NCBI RefSeq assembly: GCF_052324685.1
Contig: NC_135211.1
Span: 51,659,682 to 51,723,681, forward strand
Length of the DNA stretch: 64,000 nucleotides
Origin: Brachyhypopomus gauderio
Taxonomy: Eukaryota; Chordata; Actinopteri; Gymnotiformes; Hypopomidae
Direction of reading: 5' to 3'
The notes under the pieces are model-generated. The model was given only the letters and a program-made list of their open reading frames with translations. It had not been told where the DNA came from and searched no databases. This document shows positions 53,457 through 63,429 of the stretch, in pieces (within the stretch, counting starts at the first letter, position 1; every line of letters starts with the position of its first letter). The position numbers were made by a program, and so were the translations under genes.

Positions 53457-54303
53457 AGACCACAAACAGTGTTGTAACGGAGACAGCCAAAGACATTGCA
53501 AAATCACAAAGTGGATTACTTTCACCTTGGAAGGCAAGAGACTAACCCATCCACAGCTCTTTAAGTGTATGTAAACATAAACACTGGTCCTTCGCTCGGT
53601 AACAATCACCAAGGAATCCCTACTCCTAATGGCTCTCCTCTCCAAAAAGCTTAGGAAGACTTAACTTATCTGATTGTCTGAGAGTAAAACAAAGATCTTT
53701 AACGTGCTCTGGCCAGGATCAACCCTTCTCAGGAGGACACAGAGCACAGAGAGCAGGAAGGGTCTACACTCATAAACCTAAATCACAGGCCTATCTGATT
53801 CTCCAAGGTTTGACCCCATTTTATAACACCTTGAATTCTTGTGTTAAGACCCAGAACTAAAGGTGCAATATTTTAGAAATCCTTGTAACTCCAAATCTGA
53901 ACTGTACACGGAATTGGAATTCAGCCTACAGGAACCAGCTCGGCGGATGCAGTCTAGAGACACCAAACATGACTATCTTTCACCCAAGGAAAGGACAATT
54001 ATGCATGGAACCAATATCCAGCTTCCCAGCCTTCAGGCAGCAGGACAGAGTACCTCTGAATTGAACATTATGTGATCTGTGGTTGATATAAAGAAACCAA
54101 TCGTGATCTTTCATGCATTCAGCATTAAGTAATGTTATCAGAATCTCTGTGGTTATATAATCACACCACATTGATGCATATCCATGTATTACTATAATTT
54201 CAGTGGTTAGATACACCTATCTTTGTAGCTTTGAATTGTATCCTAAAGGCATGCATGCATATACATATTTTTGTGTGTTCTGCTGTTTAGATATGCATGC
54301 TCA
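53457..54303. other. Upstream region of lectin copy C, no exon seen
   Basis: CAGACCACAAACAGTGT (53457-53474) is the start of the lectin-associated 63-bp repeat, cut off by TGTAACGGAGACAGCC, which has the look of an LTR start. The cytoplasmic exon expected here was searched for by eye on the minus strand (MxxxxIYxN type) and not found. Confidence 0.45.
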
Positions 54304-55823
54304 TTAAGTTCTGTGTGTTAAGGTCAGAGACCTACATATTCTCATATCCATGTGCTACATTATTTGAGATCTATCAATACACTTGTAGTCCAGTGTAATG
54401 TCTAATTAAGATTTATATGTATATATCCGAGTATCAACATGTAATGTGCTATAGTAGGCATATACATATACATGTATTAAGTTGTGTCACTTACCAAATG
54501 TAACCATGTTCATATGTGCTTTTGTGACCTCATATTCATACCTGTCTGTGCATTATGTGTCATTCAGTGTCCAGAAGTGGAAATTAAGAATGGCTCAAGG
54601 TATAGGCTGATAGAGTCAAATTAATACTTATTCAGGCAGAGCATACAAATCAATTTATTTAGGAATCAGAGAATTCCAATTGTCTTGAAATAGTAATAGT
54701 CTGCTTTTGTCTCCCATTAACTAAATCTCTGAGAGACGGGCAGGGTCACAAACCCCCCCCCCCCCCCCCTTCTCTCCCTTCTCCCCTATCTCTCCTTTCT
54801 CGGATTACCTCCTGTCCGGGCAGAGATTATGCATATTCAGGAATCAGAGTCCAATGATCACCAGAATAGCAACTCATGGGGAACTACAGTCACGCCCCTA
54901 AATGTTGCTTAAAAGGTGTCCTTCGAGAAGTGAATCAGAAGAGTTGGAGTGATGCCAAGAGACCGCAATTAAGTTCGAACTTTATCCAACTTCTAGAAGA
55001 TCTTCGTTATAATTTATTTCTCGAGAAAGTGTTTTATTTAGTCTGTGTCTTCGTCAAACTTACTTTTGTTTTCATTGTTTTAAAGTCAACCTCATCTTCC
55101 TTTCTTAGTTAAATTCGAGTTATTTCTGTTTGGCCGATAGAAATTAACATTAGTTTAACTTCGAAGTCCATCTCATCAAGTGAACTGCTACCCTCCAGCC
55201 ACGACTGTGACGTCATCGCCAGGTCTTAGCGATTCGAGCCGTCTTGAAAGACAGACTCAGCTGACCTAGCCACCTCAGGAGTGAACGAACATTGAACACG
55301 GTCGACACGCCTTCCTCCCCCCGGACTCACGCACGGACGTGCCGGGCTACGTCACAGTAAGACCCAGAGTTCACGTGCTGTTTGGGGTTGCCAGTTCGTC
55401 TGTTAGCGACCAATTATATCTCTACCTGCCAGTCCGATTTAGCAATAGCTGTTACTATAGTAATCTATGCCCGGATCTTCTCTTCATACTATCCTACTTT
55501 CTTTCCAAAACATCTATAATCCATTTAAGTTCCATGACCGTCAATAATTGCTGATTATTTGCTGTTGTTGTTTAATGTTCTATTCTTTGTTGTTTGCCAT
55601 TATATATCTGGTTAGATTTAGTAGATTCACGTATAGGTTTAGTTTCACTTTGAGCCAAATCATTCCATATGCTATCCTTTATATCAATTGTCATATTAAC
55701 CATTTAATAAATTTTGATATTTGTTCATTAATCTGGTCACGGTGGTAAATACATATTTTGATTGATGGTATTAGGTCACTGCGCGGAATCAGAACTTAAC
55801 CCTTTGTTAATGAGACTGATTAA
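54304..55823. repeat. 1.52-kb repeat block, second copy
   Basis: This copy matches 41848-43319 from TTAAGTTCTGTGTGTTAAGG to GAGACTGATTAA. It contains a C-run (54755-54769) and an extra GTTAGCGACCAATTATATCT segment near 55397-55430. Same orientation as the first copy. Confidence 0.75.
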
Positions 55824-56097
55824 TATTTTACAAGACATTCGTGAAATCTCTTCTTTCTCACTTACAAGAAGATTATTGTCAGAAATAGCACCTGATAGTC
55901 TGAGTGGATTCACCTGCTTCTACCTATCACACCCTAATCCCTGTAATACTTACACACCTGCGCTTCACTTCCTGGTTGCGAAGTATTGCCAACAATATTG
56001 CGTACCGAGCGTTATACCCTATTGTTGATATTCCTGTGTACCGACCTCTGCTTGTTCCCTAGACCTCGTCTCCTGCCTAGCCCTCTGGTACCCAGAT

Positions 56098-56270
56098 GTG
56101 TCAATTCCAGGTTCAGAAAGTAAAAGTCCTCACCAGGATTTTGTTTAAGTTTGCTAGATTTTCTAATTAGTGCAATCCAGGTAAAATTAGTGGAATCAAC
56201 ACAATCCAGGAAGCCTGAGCAATATCATGGTGAGGACTTTTACTTTCTGAACCTGGAATTGGCACCTCTG
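56098..56270. mobile_element. Palindromic MITE, copy 2
   Basis: GTGTCAATTCCAGGTTCAGA...AAGTCCTCACCAGGATTTTG pairs with the mirror at 56222-56270. The loop includes AATTAGTGCAATCCAGGTAA and AACACAATCCAGGAAGCCTG, shared with copy 1 at 45892-46059. Confidence 0.85.
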
Positions 56271-56559
56271 CTGGTACCTCTCGGACTCTGCCTCCCCGTC
56301 ATGACTTCAGACCAGATTGACCACTTCTGCGTAGCCGCATGAGCTAACCAACATACCACCATTGCTTTCTTGTATGCTACGTTTGTACCGATCTTTCAAA
56401 ATAAAAGTCATGAGCTTTCGCACAAGGATCCCTCTCTGTGTCCTTCCTACGTAACAATTACCTGTCATTCTAACCTGAAAAGGTGTGTCCCTCAGCACTG
56501 CCATGTTTATAGGTCTGTTCTTCTCTGGCTAACATGCTACAGTTAAGGAGGTGGGTCTC

Positions 56560-56784
56560 TGTCCCATTTCAATGGACTTTTTGCTCCCAAATGCATGTTT
56601 CCCTTCTCCAATGAGCGTGCCCTGTACAGTTATTGGAGTCCCGCAGTCCAGTTCCCTACAGACTACCTCTGCATCCTGCCAGTCAAAGTCAGCCTCACAC
56701 ACTGTGGTCCAGGACTGGTGGGACTTCACCCCCACTCCCCCAGAGAAGAATCCACCTCCATCTGCCAGTCTCACGTACGTCTTT
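56560..56784 (-). CDS. Scavenger receptor cysteine-rich (SRCR) domain exon, partial
   Basis: The minus strand reads VRLADGGGFFSGGVGV, SWTTVCEADFDWQDAEVVCR, ELDCGTPITVQGTLIGEG. VRL-GG-G-V-V, W-TVC, W-D-AEVVCREL-CG are the hallmarks of an SRCR domain, found in secreted or membrane scavenger receptors (CD163, DMBT1 and WC1-like families). A possible acceptor is GAAAAG/ACG near 56784. After TSLTVAC a stop appears at about 56530, before the last cysteines, so either the exon ends at an unrecognised donor or it is a fragment. No second SRCR exon was found nearby, and the upstream exons would lie at higher coordinates. Confidence 0.6.
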
Positions 56785-57149
56785 TCACAACACTGGCATG
56801 CGTACTATGCTTTGCACACATTGCTGGAGAAAGGCCATGGATTGTTCCACAAATGGTTACAAGAAAATTCAGTGCTTTTAGATTAAATCAATTGTGGTGT
56901 CACATAGAGAGAGAAATGAACCTTTGACACAGCACGACAAGTACTCCTGTTGTACCAACCTTGCTGGCAGAAGGGTCCAGTTCAGTACCTCTGAGTAGAT
57001 TGGTTTAGAACTGTTGGTGTTTTTTTCTCATTAACGACAAGGACATTGTCAAAGAATTGATAAGTCAGTCAGTCACACGCAAAGCTAGAAGGTCAGCTTA
57101 ATCCAAAAGCATAAAAGCTGGTCAGGTAAGGGTTTGCAAGAGCTGGAAC

Positions 57150-57609
57150 TGTAACGTGGCTCGCGCCACGGAGCGAGGAGACGGACACAATCGCTGAGAA
57201 GAGCGAGATTTATTAAAGGAGTTACCATCATCGTCGTCGCTTAGCCAGGCAGGGTCAATAACAGGAGGGCAGTCCGTATAACACGCAAACACGGGCATAA
57301 CAGCGACAGGGGAACACGAGTACAGAAAAGAATCAAAAACAAGAACACACTACGGCCAGGTATAACGATGAAACAGCAAACAGTCAAACATCCAAATCAA
57401 TCAAAATACCAGACAAAGGACAAGGGAGACTCAGGGGCTTAAATACAATGACATTAAACAAGGGGCAGGTGACGGTAATGACAAGGGGCGTGGGAACAAA
57501 CGAGGTAATCACAGAGACAAACGAGCGGGGCGGGGTAAACAGGTACGGAACACAGACACAAGGGGTTCGGAGTGACAGCTAACGGAGGGGGACACGGTCA
57601 TACGTGACA
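57150..57609 (-). mobile_element. Solo LTR, 460 bp, with target duplication GGAAC
   Basis: The plus strand runs TGTAACGTGGCTCGCGCCAC to GGTCATACGTGACA. GGAAC is repeated directly at 57145-57149 and 57610-57614. It is related to the insertion at 7635-8426 (GGAGACGGACAC...AGCGAGATTTATT, then GGAGTGACAGCTA near the end). Confidence 0.9.
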
Positions 57610-57610
57610 G

Positions 57611-57628
57611 GAACACAGTACTGTGTTC
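57611..57628. repeat. Perfect 18-bp palindrome at an LTR border
   Basis: GAACACAGTACTGTGTTC is its own reverse complement. It overlaps the right copy of the target duplication GGAAC. It may be the insertion site's own palindrome or a small hairpin. Confidence 0.8.
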
Positions 57629-57638
57629 TAAAGTTCTA

Positions 57639-57760
57639 TGCCTGAACAGGGACTTGAACCCTGGACCCTCAGATTAAAAGCCTGATGCTCTACCGACTGA
57701 CCTAAGGATTGCTGCTTTAAGACCTACAGTCCTCCGCTCTACCAACTGAGCTATCGAAGG
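57639..57760 (-). pseudogene. Chimeric tRNA-Tyr / tRNA-Lys sequence
   Basis: Read on the minus strand, 57760-57724 is the 5' half of an intron-containing tRNA-Tyr: CCTTCGATAGCTCAGTTGGT, then AGAGCGGAGGACTGTAG with anticodon GTA. A 14-base intron-like stretch (GTCTTAAAGCAGCA) and ATCCTTAGGTC (3' side of the anticodon arm and variable loop) follow. Instead of the Tyr T arm, the sequence then continues as tRNA-Lys from its D loop: AGTCGGTAGAGCATCAGGCT, TTTAATCTGAGG (anticodon TTT), GTCCAGGGTTCAAGTCCCTG, TTCAGGCA. Neither acceptor stem can close as in a normal tRNA, and no T-run terminator follows directly. A recombination product of adjacent tRNA genes is likely. Confidence 0.8.
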
Positions 57761-57764
57761 TAGC

Positions 57765-59390
57765 TGAAAACCAGAGATCCAAAAACAAGGACATTGGCGG
57801 GCATTTACTGTTCTTTCTGTTCTTCTGAGGTTCTGCAGTGTTCCAAATCAATTCTACAGATGAAGTGATCTGTTTTGCTGTTGTTGCTGAGCAATCAAAA
57901 CAAATTCCCACATTTTATTCACTACTGTATCTCAATCTATGCAAATTTATTTTCAGGACAAATCTAATGTTAATCCCAGCATTCACTGCAAAAAAGAGAA
58001 GTCAACATGCGTATCATTGCTTACAACAAAGCCTTTGATTCTTGATATTATGCTTAAGCTAACATGCTCCTTGGATGTTATGAGAAACATATTTTCTGGT
58101 ATTAAGCAAAAAGTAATTTGGTTGGCAACAAAACTGCAAAGCAAGCAGATAAAGAGAAGGAATGTGTTGATAGGGAAGAAACCAGTACCACCCCCTCACA
58201 TCCACTAATCTCTTGCTAGAGTCAAATAACAAAGCTCTTTCCCTTTGTTTTGGGTTTTCTTTTTTCCTGAGCTCCATGAACAGACTGTAATGTTTGACTG
58301 TCAGTGATACATATTATTATATTTAAGTATATATATTCCCCTTATATACCAGCAAAGTCTACTATTGGGTAAGTATTGTACTATCCAGTTCTATAATTAC
58401 TCTGTATGCAGTATTATACAAACCATATTCCTCAGAAATAATCTTTACTGGTTAAAAAATACAATGCTCCATGTCAAGCCCATATGTTATTGAACCTCAA
58501 ACCTGAATGTTAGACAAAGTGAAATTTAATTAAGATTTTCTCAGGAGAATTTGTGTGCAGAATTATCAGGCACTTATTACTGTACAGAATTTTTTTTAGG
58601 CAGCTAAATAACATTTTTTACAAGCTCAACATAAAATGAAAAAAATGTTGGCTTTTGAAAAATGTTCTGTGGCAAATATAGACATGCATATAGTTACTTT
58701 TCAGTAACTACCAAAGCACCTGAACCATAAATGCATGGTTTTCTGCAAGGTCATGCTGCAACATAACTGGCTTATTTAGACAATATCAGTAATGAGTATT
58801 ATACAGATGAAATTGCTCAATGAATTGCCCGTTGAGCGCAGATGAACATGATAAAGAGCAAAATAAGTAGTGTCAATTATTTATTTCTGATTTGTTTTTT
58901 AAACTTTACAGACTTAGAAGTCCTTCAGATGTCCAGTTTGAAATCCTGCCTAACCAGCAGGATAGCAGTGTCTCGTGAACTGAAGGAACAGTGAGAAATT
59001 GCACTACTAATTGAACACCTTTCACATATTATTAGCTTTAAATGTGAAAGCAATACCTTTAGGATTAAAAATTTTAAGACGCGAGCTTCAAAAGAAAAGA
59101 GGAAGCGAGAGGCAAAGGAAAGTTTAGCAGATCAAAAGAAAAGAGCTGACGAAGCAGAAACCACAGCTCAGAGTGCTGAGACAGCAGCTTGGTGTAGGCG
59201 TGGCTGGAGTAGCACCGGCACAGGCGTCTCTGCTCAGTGCAGCTGAGGAACACACAGCACAGGAGTCCTGGACCTGTGGCTGAGACAGGCCTGTGGCTGT
59301 GGAATGTAAATAAGGTGCACAAAGTAGTAGAAAACTGAGGTTTGTTTTCTGTTACAATGTATAATGCAGAATGAGCAATCATGAGTGTAG
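57765..59390. other. Gene-free stretch
   Basis: AT-rich text with no supportable exon. A plus-strand segment near 59079-59200 reads KEKRKREAKESLADQKKRAD, a charged helix, and the opposite strand near 59290-59190 has a short hydrophobic stretch followed by basic residues. Neither has splice borders or a domain that I can name. Confidence 0.35.
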
Positions 59391-59679
59391 CAGGGTTGCC
59401 AACTTTTGACGTTCGCTTGGAGTGAGATTTTAACCTGGAGCCGGTGGCGAGTGTATTTTGTTGAGCGGGGGGGGTGGCGAACGAAAGTTGTTGAGGGGGG
59501 GGAAGTGTGGCGTGAGAGCGTGTGAAAACAGTCAAATGCGTGTGTCTCACTGTCACGTCCAGCCCCTCCCTCCTCCCTGGTCCCGCCTAGCTCCCGCTCC
59601 CATTCGTCCCTCCGTCTGTCTGTCACGCCCTCGTCGTTAGTCTTGCACACCTGAGTCTTGTTTCACCGTCTTGTCTCTG

Positions 59680-59688
59680 TATATAAAA
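59680..59688 (+). promoter_or_regulatory. TATA box of the LTR
   Basis: TATATAAAA occurs about 130 bp into the 5' LTR and again at 61698-61706 in the 3' LTR, just at the left edge of the region common to both. It is the likely promoter for gag transcription. Confidence 0.6.
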
Positions 59689-60156
59689 CCCCCCTAGTGT
59701 TGTTCTCCGTTGTCGGTCATTCCCTGTACGTGAGTCCCTTGCTGTTCCTCTGTTCTGCCTGATGGTCTGTTCGTGTTATGGTTCTTGCTCCCTCTCTGTT
59801 TTGTTTTAGCCTTGCTTGTTTTGATATTCCATGTTCAGCGCCTATGTCTTCCTTGTATGTATCCCTAGTCTTTTGTAATCTTTAGTAGTTTTATGTCTCA
59901 TTGGTTACTCAGTTAAAGTTGTACTGTTGTGCTTTAGGTTTTCTTGTGTCTCGTTGCCCCAATACTCTTTTCTGCTTGTGTGTTTATGGTTTGTTAGTTG
60001 TGTATTCTCATGTATGCATGTTCCTAGTTGTGTAGCGTACCCTTTAAGTTAATGTTCCTCTCCCCGGTAGTTTGCATAGCTCCCTCTGTCTTCTGTGTCT
60101 TTATCGTGTCTGTTAACCCCTCTTATTAAAATATCCGAATCTTCTGCACTTGCGTC

Positions 60157-61704
60157 ATGACCGACCAGTTTAACGCGACGCAGCAGAACGACAACACGGT
60201 GGTTCTGTCAACACAACCGTTCGACCGAGACGCTTTCAACGAGCGGTTGGATTCTATCCAAGCTATGCTTGGAAAAGACGCTGAGGGGAAACCGGTGGCG
60301 CTACCCTCACTCTGTCTCGTCCCTGAGGTGTACGACGGGGAGAAAGGATTAATCAGGAGCTTTCTCCTCCAATGTGAGGGTTACATGCGATTCCTCACAG
60401 TACCCACACCACCCGAGAGCATACAGGTCGTATTCATGCGGTCACTATTAAAGGGAAAAGCCCTAGAGTGGGCTAACATTGTCCTAACGCACCGGGTTAC
60501 GGATGCATGGACTGTGAAGGGATTTTGCCGGACATTATGTGAAAGGTTTGGTGGAGGTGTATATGAGTCTGCCCCTCAGTGTCGACGGGAGATACCTGCT
60601 GACCTGTTGGTCAGTAGTGGGATCGAGACCTCCACACCTCCCGACCACGCCTGCACAGCCGCCCGGCCTCCCGACGACGCCTGCACAGCCGCCCGGCCTC
60701 ACGATGACGCTGCCACGGCCTTCCCAGCCTACGATGACCGCACCCTGGAAGCCACTCCCCAACGGCCCCCCAAGAATTTTTTGGGGGGACGCAGTGGCCA
60801 CTCACCCCAGGAGTGGCCAGCTCGGGCCCGTGATGACGTCAGCCCGGCGGTCACGCCCCCAGATGACGTCGGCCCGGCGGTCACGCCCCCAGATGACGTC
60901 GGCCCGGCGGTCACGCCCCCAGATGACGTCGGCCCGGCGGTCACGCCCCCCGATGACGTCGGCCCGGCGGTCACGCCCCCCGATGACGTCCTCCCGGCGG
61001 TCACGCCCCCAGGTGACGTCGGCCCGGCGGTCACGCCCCCAGGTGACGTCGCTCCAGCCGCCACGCCCCCCGGTGACGTCGCTCCGGCCGCCACGCCCCC
61101 CGATGACGTCGCTCCGGCCGCCACGCCCCCCGATGACATCGGCTCGATGGACATGCCCCCCGATGACGTCGGCTCGGTGGACACGCCCCTCGATGACGTC
61201 GGCTCGGTGGACACGCCCTCCGATGACGACTGCACGGCGACCTCGCCCTCCGATGACGTCTTCACGGCGACGCCGCCTGTTCCCGCTCCCCGCCAGCGGG
61301 CTCCGCCTTTTCCCGCTCCCCGCCAGCGGGCTCCGCCTTTTCCCGCTCCCCGCCAGCGGGCTCCGCCTTTTCCCGCTCCCCGCCAGCGGCCCCCGCCTGT
61401 CTCCGCTCCCCGCCAGCGGCCCCCGCCTGTCTCCGCTCCCCGCCAGCGGCCCCCGCCTGTCTCCGCTGCCCGCCAGCGGCCCCCGCCTGTCTCCGCTGCC
61501 CGCCAGCGGGCCCCGCCTGTTCCCGCTGCCTGTCGACCGGCCCCGCCTGTTCCTGCTGCCTGTCGACCGGTCCCTGCGGCCCCTCCGCCGGCCTCCGCTG
61601 TTCCTCAGCCGGACCTGCCGGTACCCCTGGACCCTTCCCCGGCTCCCCTGGGCACTCCTCCGGCTCCCTGGGCACTCCTCCGGCTCCGACGTCTCTGTAT
61701 ATAA
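60157..61704 (+). CDS. Gag-like protein with proline-rich repeat tail
   Basis: The ORF (515 codons) starts at the ATG following CTTGCGTC, directly at the end of the LTR-like sequence. Residues 1-140 resemble Ty3/Gypsy Gag of the PEG10/RTL type: VALPSLCLVPEVYDGEKGLI, SFLLQCEGYMRF, VVFMRSLLKGKALEWANIVL, CERFGGGVYES. Then follows a low-complexity tail: about 14 units of PPDDVGPAVT (60838-61265) and about ten units of APRQRAPPFP/APRQRPPPVS (61270-61560). No CCHC zinc knuckle is visible, so RNA binding by the usual route is doubtful. The frame ends at TAA just inside the 3' LTR. No pol follows. The GC content here is far above that of the surroundings because of the repeats. Confidence 0.75.
   Translation: MTDQFNATQQNDNTVVLSTQPFDRDAFNERLDSIQAMLGKDAEGKPVALPSLCLVPEVYDGEKGLIRSFLLQCEGYMRFLTVPTPPESIQVVFMRSLLKGKALEWANIVLTHRVTDAWTVKGFCRTLCERFGGGVYESAPQCRREIPADLLVSSGIETSTPPDHACTAARPPDDACTAARPHDDAATAFPAYDDRTLEATPQRPPKNFLGGRSGHSPQEWPARARDDVSPAVTPPDDVGPAVTPPDDVGPAVTPPDDVGPAVTPPDDVGPAVTPPDDVLPAVTPPGDVGPAVTPPGDVAPAATPPGDVAPAATPPDDVAPAATPPDDIGSMDMPPDDVGSVDTPLDDVGSVDTPSDDDCTATSPSDDVFTATPPVPAPRQRAPPFPAPRQRAPPFPAPRQRAPPFPAPRQRPPPVSAPRQRPPPVSAPRQRPPPVSAARQRPPPVSAARQRAPPVPAACRPAPPVPAACRPVPAAPPPASAVPQPDLPVPLDPSPAPLGTPPAPWALLRLRRLCI
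60838..61265. repeat. 30-bp minisatellite in gag, about 14 units
   Basis: Unit: GATGACGTCGGCCCGGCGGT followed by CACGCCCCCA. All copies keep the 10-codon frame. Most units contain TGACGTC, nearly a full cAMP-response element. Confidence 0.9.
61270..61560. repeat. 30-bp minisatellite in gag, about 10 units
   Basis: Unit: CCCGCTCCCCGCCAGCGGGC followed by TCCGCCTTTT, with later units carrying CCCCCGCCTGTCTCCG. The frame is kept. CCCGCTCCCCGCCAGCGGG contains an inverted CCGCT/AGCGG pair, so each unit could form a small hairpin. Confidence 0.85.
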
Positions 61705-62224
61705 AAACCCCCTAGTGTTGTTCTCCGTTGTCGGTCATTCCCTGTACGTGAGTCCCTTGCTGTTCCTCTGTTTTGCCTGATGGTCTGTTCGTGTTATGGT
61801 TCTTGCTCCCTCTCTGTTTTGTTTTAGCCTTGCTTGTTTTGATATTCCATGTTAGCGCCTATGTCTTCCTTGTATGTATCCCTAGTCTTTTGTAATCTTT
61901 AGTAGTTTTATGTTTCATTGGTTACTCAGTTAAAGTTGTACTGTTGTGCTTTAGGTTTTCTTGTGTCTCGTTGCCCCAATACTCTTTACTGCTTGTGTGT
62001 TTATGGTTTGTTAGTTGTGTATTCTCATGTATGCATGTTCCTAGTTGTGTAGCGTACCCTTTAAGTTAATGTTCCTCTCCCCGGTAGTTTGCATAGCTCC
62101 CTCTGTCTTCTGTGTCTTTATCGTGCCTGTTAACCCCTCTTATTAAAATATCCGAATCTTCTGCACTTGCGTCATGCCTGCCCATCACAAACGTTACACT
62201 CACGCTCAATGCGTGAGAGTTGGC

Positions 62225-62900
62225 AACCCTGGTGTAGTGTAGAGGCTTCTGTATTAGTGCTGGGCGGTATGACCAAAATTCTATATCACGGTATATTTCA
62301 AAATTATATCAGTTTCACAGTATTTGATGGTTTTTCCCCCCATGCATGATGTGTTAACTGCATTAATTGTGAAAAGAATTACTGCAGTAGAGTGGTTGAG
62401 TATCCTATTACACTGTATTACATGTAATACAGATTTGCTGCTACACCCCTGCCCACATGATCAGTTTTCAAATGGTACCACTAAAGTAGTGAATGAATCA
62501 TATAGCATGACAATTGCAGTAAAAATGCAAAACCTTTTCTTTAAAACATTTTTCAGATAGCATCAAAACTGTAGGCAGACATGATAATCTGTCACCTTTC
62601 GGCGAAATTCGCCGTTTTGAAGTTGAAAAGGGTGACCTACGTGAATCGTGTAGATCCGAAGAGTTTTTTGTTGGGGGTGGGGAGAGATTATATGTATATA
62701 TTTTAATTATCATATTGACTTAATAAGCAAACAGAGCACTTCCGAAATCGGCAATTTCAATGACACAGTGGCCAGCAGTTTCCGCCCAGAACCTTCATAG
62801 AGGCCAAATAGCGTTTCAATCATACGAACGTTCTTCATTCATGTTATTCATTTACTGCTAAGCAGGACGAGAAGCAGGACCTAGTGCTACATCGGGGACA
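62225..62900. other. Gene-free stretch
   Basis: GTGCTGGGCGGTATGACCAA...ATATCACGGTATATTTC (62255-62300) has the look of a hAT-type MITE end. TTTCGGCGAAATTCGCCG near 62597 is a short inverted repeat. Nothing else is supported. Confidence 0.35.
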
Positions 62901-62909
62901 AGGCAGAAG

Positions 62910-63423
62910 AGCGTACATTTACCACTACATTTACCAGATCGTACATTTACCACTACATTTACCAGATCGTACATTTACCACTACATTTACCAGATCGTAC
63001 ATTTACCACTACATTTACCAGATCGTACATTTACCACTACATTTACCAGATCGTACATTTACCACTACATTTACCAGGTCATACATTTACCACTACATTT
63101 ACCAGGTCGTACATTTACCACTACATTTACCAGGTCATACATTTACCAGATCGTACATTTACCAGATCATACATTTACCAGAGCGTACATTTACCACTAC
63201 ATTTACCAGATCGTACATTTACCAGAGCGTACATTTACCAGAGCGTACATTTACCACTACATTTACCAGATCGTACATTTACCAGAGCGTACATTTACCA
63301 GATCATACATTTACCAGAGCGTACATTTACCAGAGCGTACATTTACCACTACATTTACCAGATCGTACATTTACCAGAGTGTACATTTACCAGAGCGTAC
63401 ATTTACCAGATCGTACATTTCCC
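62910..63423. repeat. Minisatellite with alternating 28-bp and 16-bp units
   Basis: The long unit is CGTACATTTACCACTACATT followed by TACCAGAT; the short unit is CGTACATTTACCAGAT/AGAG. The first half is mainly long units and the second half mixes long and short ones. The 183-codon ORF across it is an artefact. Confidence 0.9.
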
Positions 63424-63429
63424 AGTGGA

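Larger units (their letters stand above)
59551..62198 (+). mobile_element. Gag-only Gypsy-type LTR element with target duplication CTCAC
   Basis: The element starts TGTCACGTCCAGCCCCTCCC and ends ATCACAAACGTTACA. CTCAC is repeated directly at 59546-59550 and 62199-62203. Between lie a 5' LTR portion, one gag-like ORF and a 3' LTR portion. The R/U5-like parts (59673-60159 and 61691-62176) differ at about seven places by eye. The 3' LTR lacks its first 120 bp (U3), and the 5' LTR lacks the last roughly 20 bp and a recognisable primer-binding site. There is no protease, transcriptase or integrase. The element is thus a deletion derivative dependent on others, if mobile at all. Confidence 0.8.
59391..62224. 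mobile_element. MITE with AGGGTTGCCAACT ends, split by an LTR element
   Basis: AGGGTTGCCAACTTTTGACG at 59392 and GAGAGTTGGCAACCCT ending near 62224 are inverted ends. GTGTAG lies directly outside both. The MITE portions are 59391-59550 and 62199-62224; the rest is the LTR element. The left part carries a G-run and GGCGAACGAAAGTTGTTGA, also present at 2785. Confidence 0.65.

Noticed and set aside
59074..59300. Possible membrane exon (hydrophobic stretch then basic residues)
   Set aside because: No clean splice borders or similarity to the lectin membrane exons; left as unassigned.
60539..61780. 413-codon ORF overlapping gag in another frame
   Set aside because: Shadow of the repeated gag tail; no domain and no plausible start context. 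The same holds for the minus-strand ORFs there.
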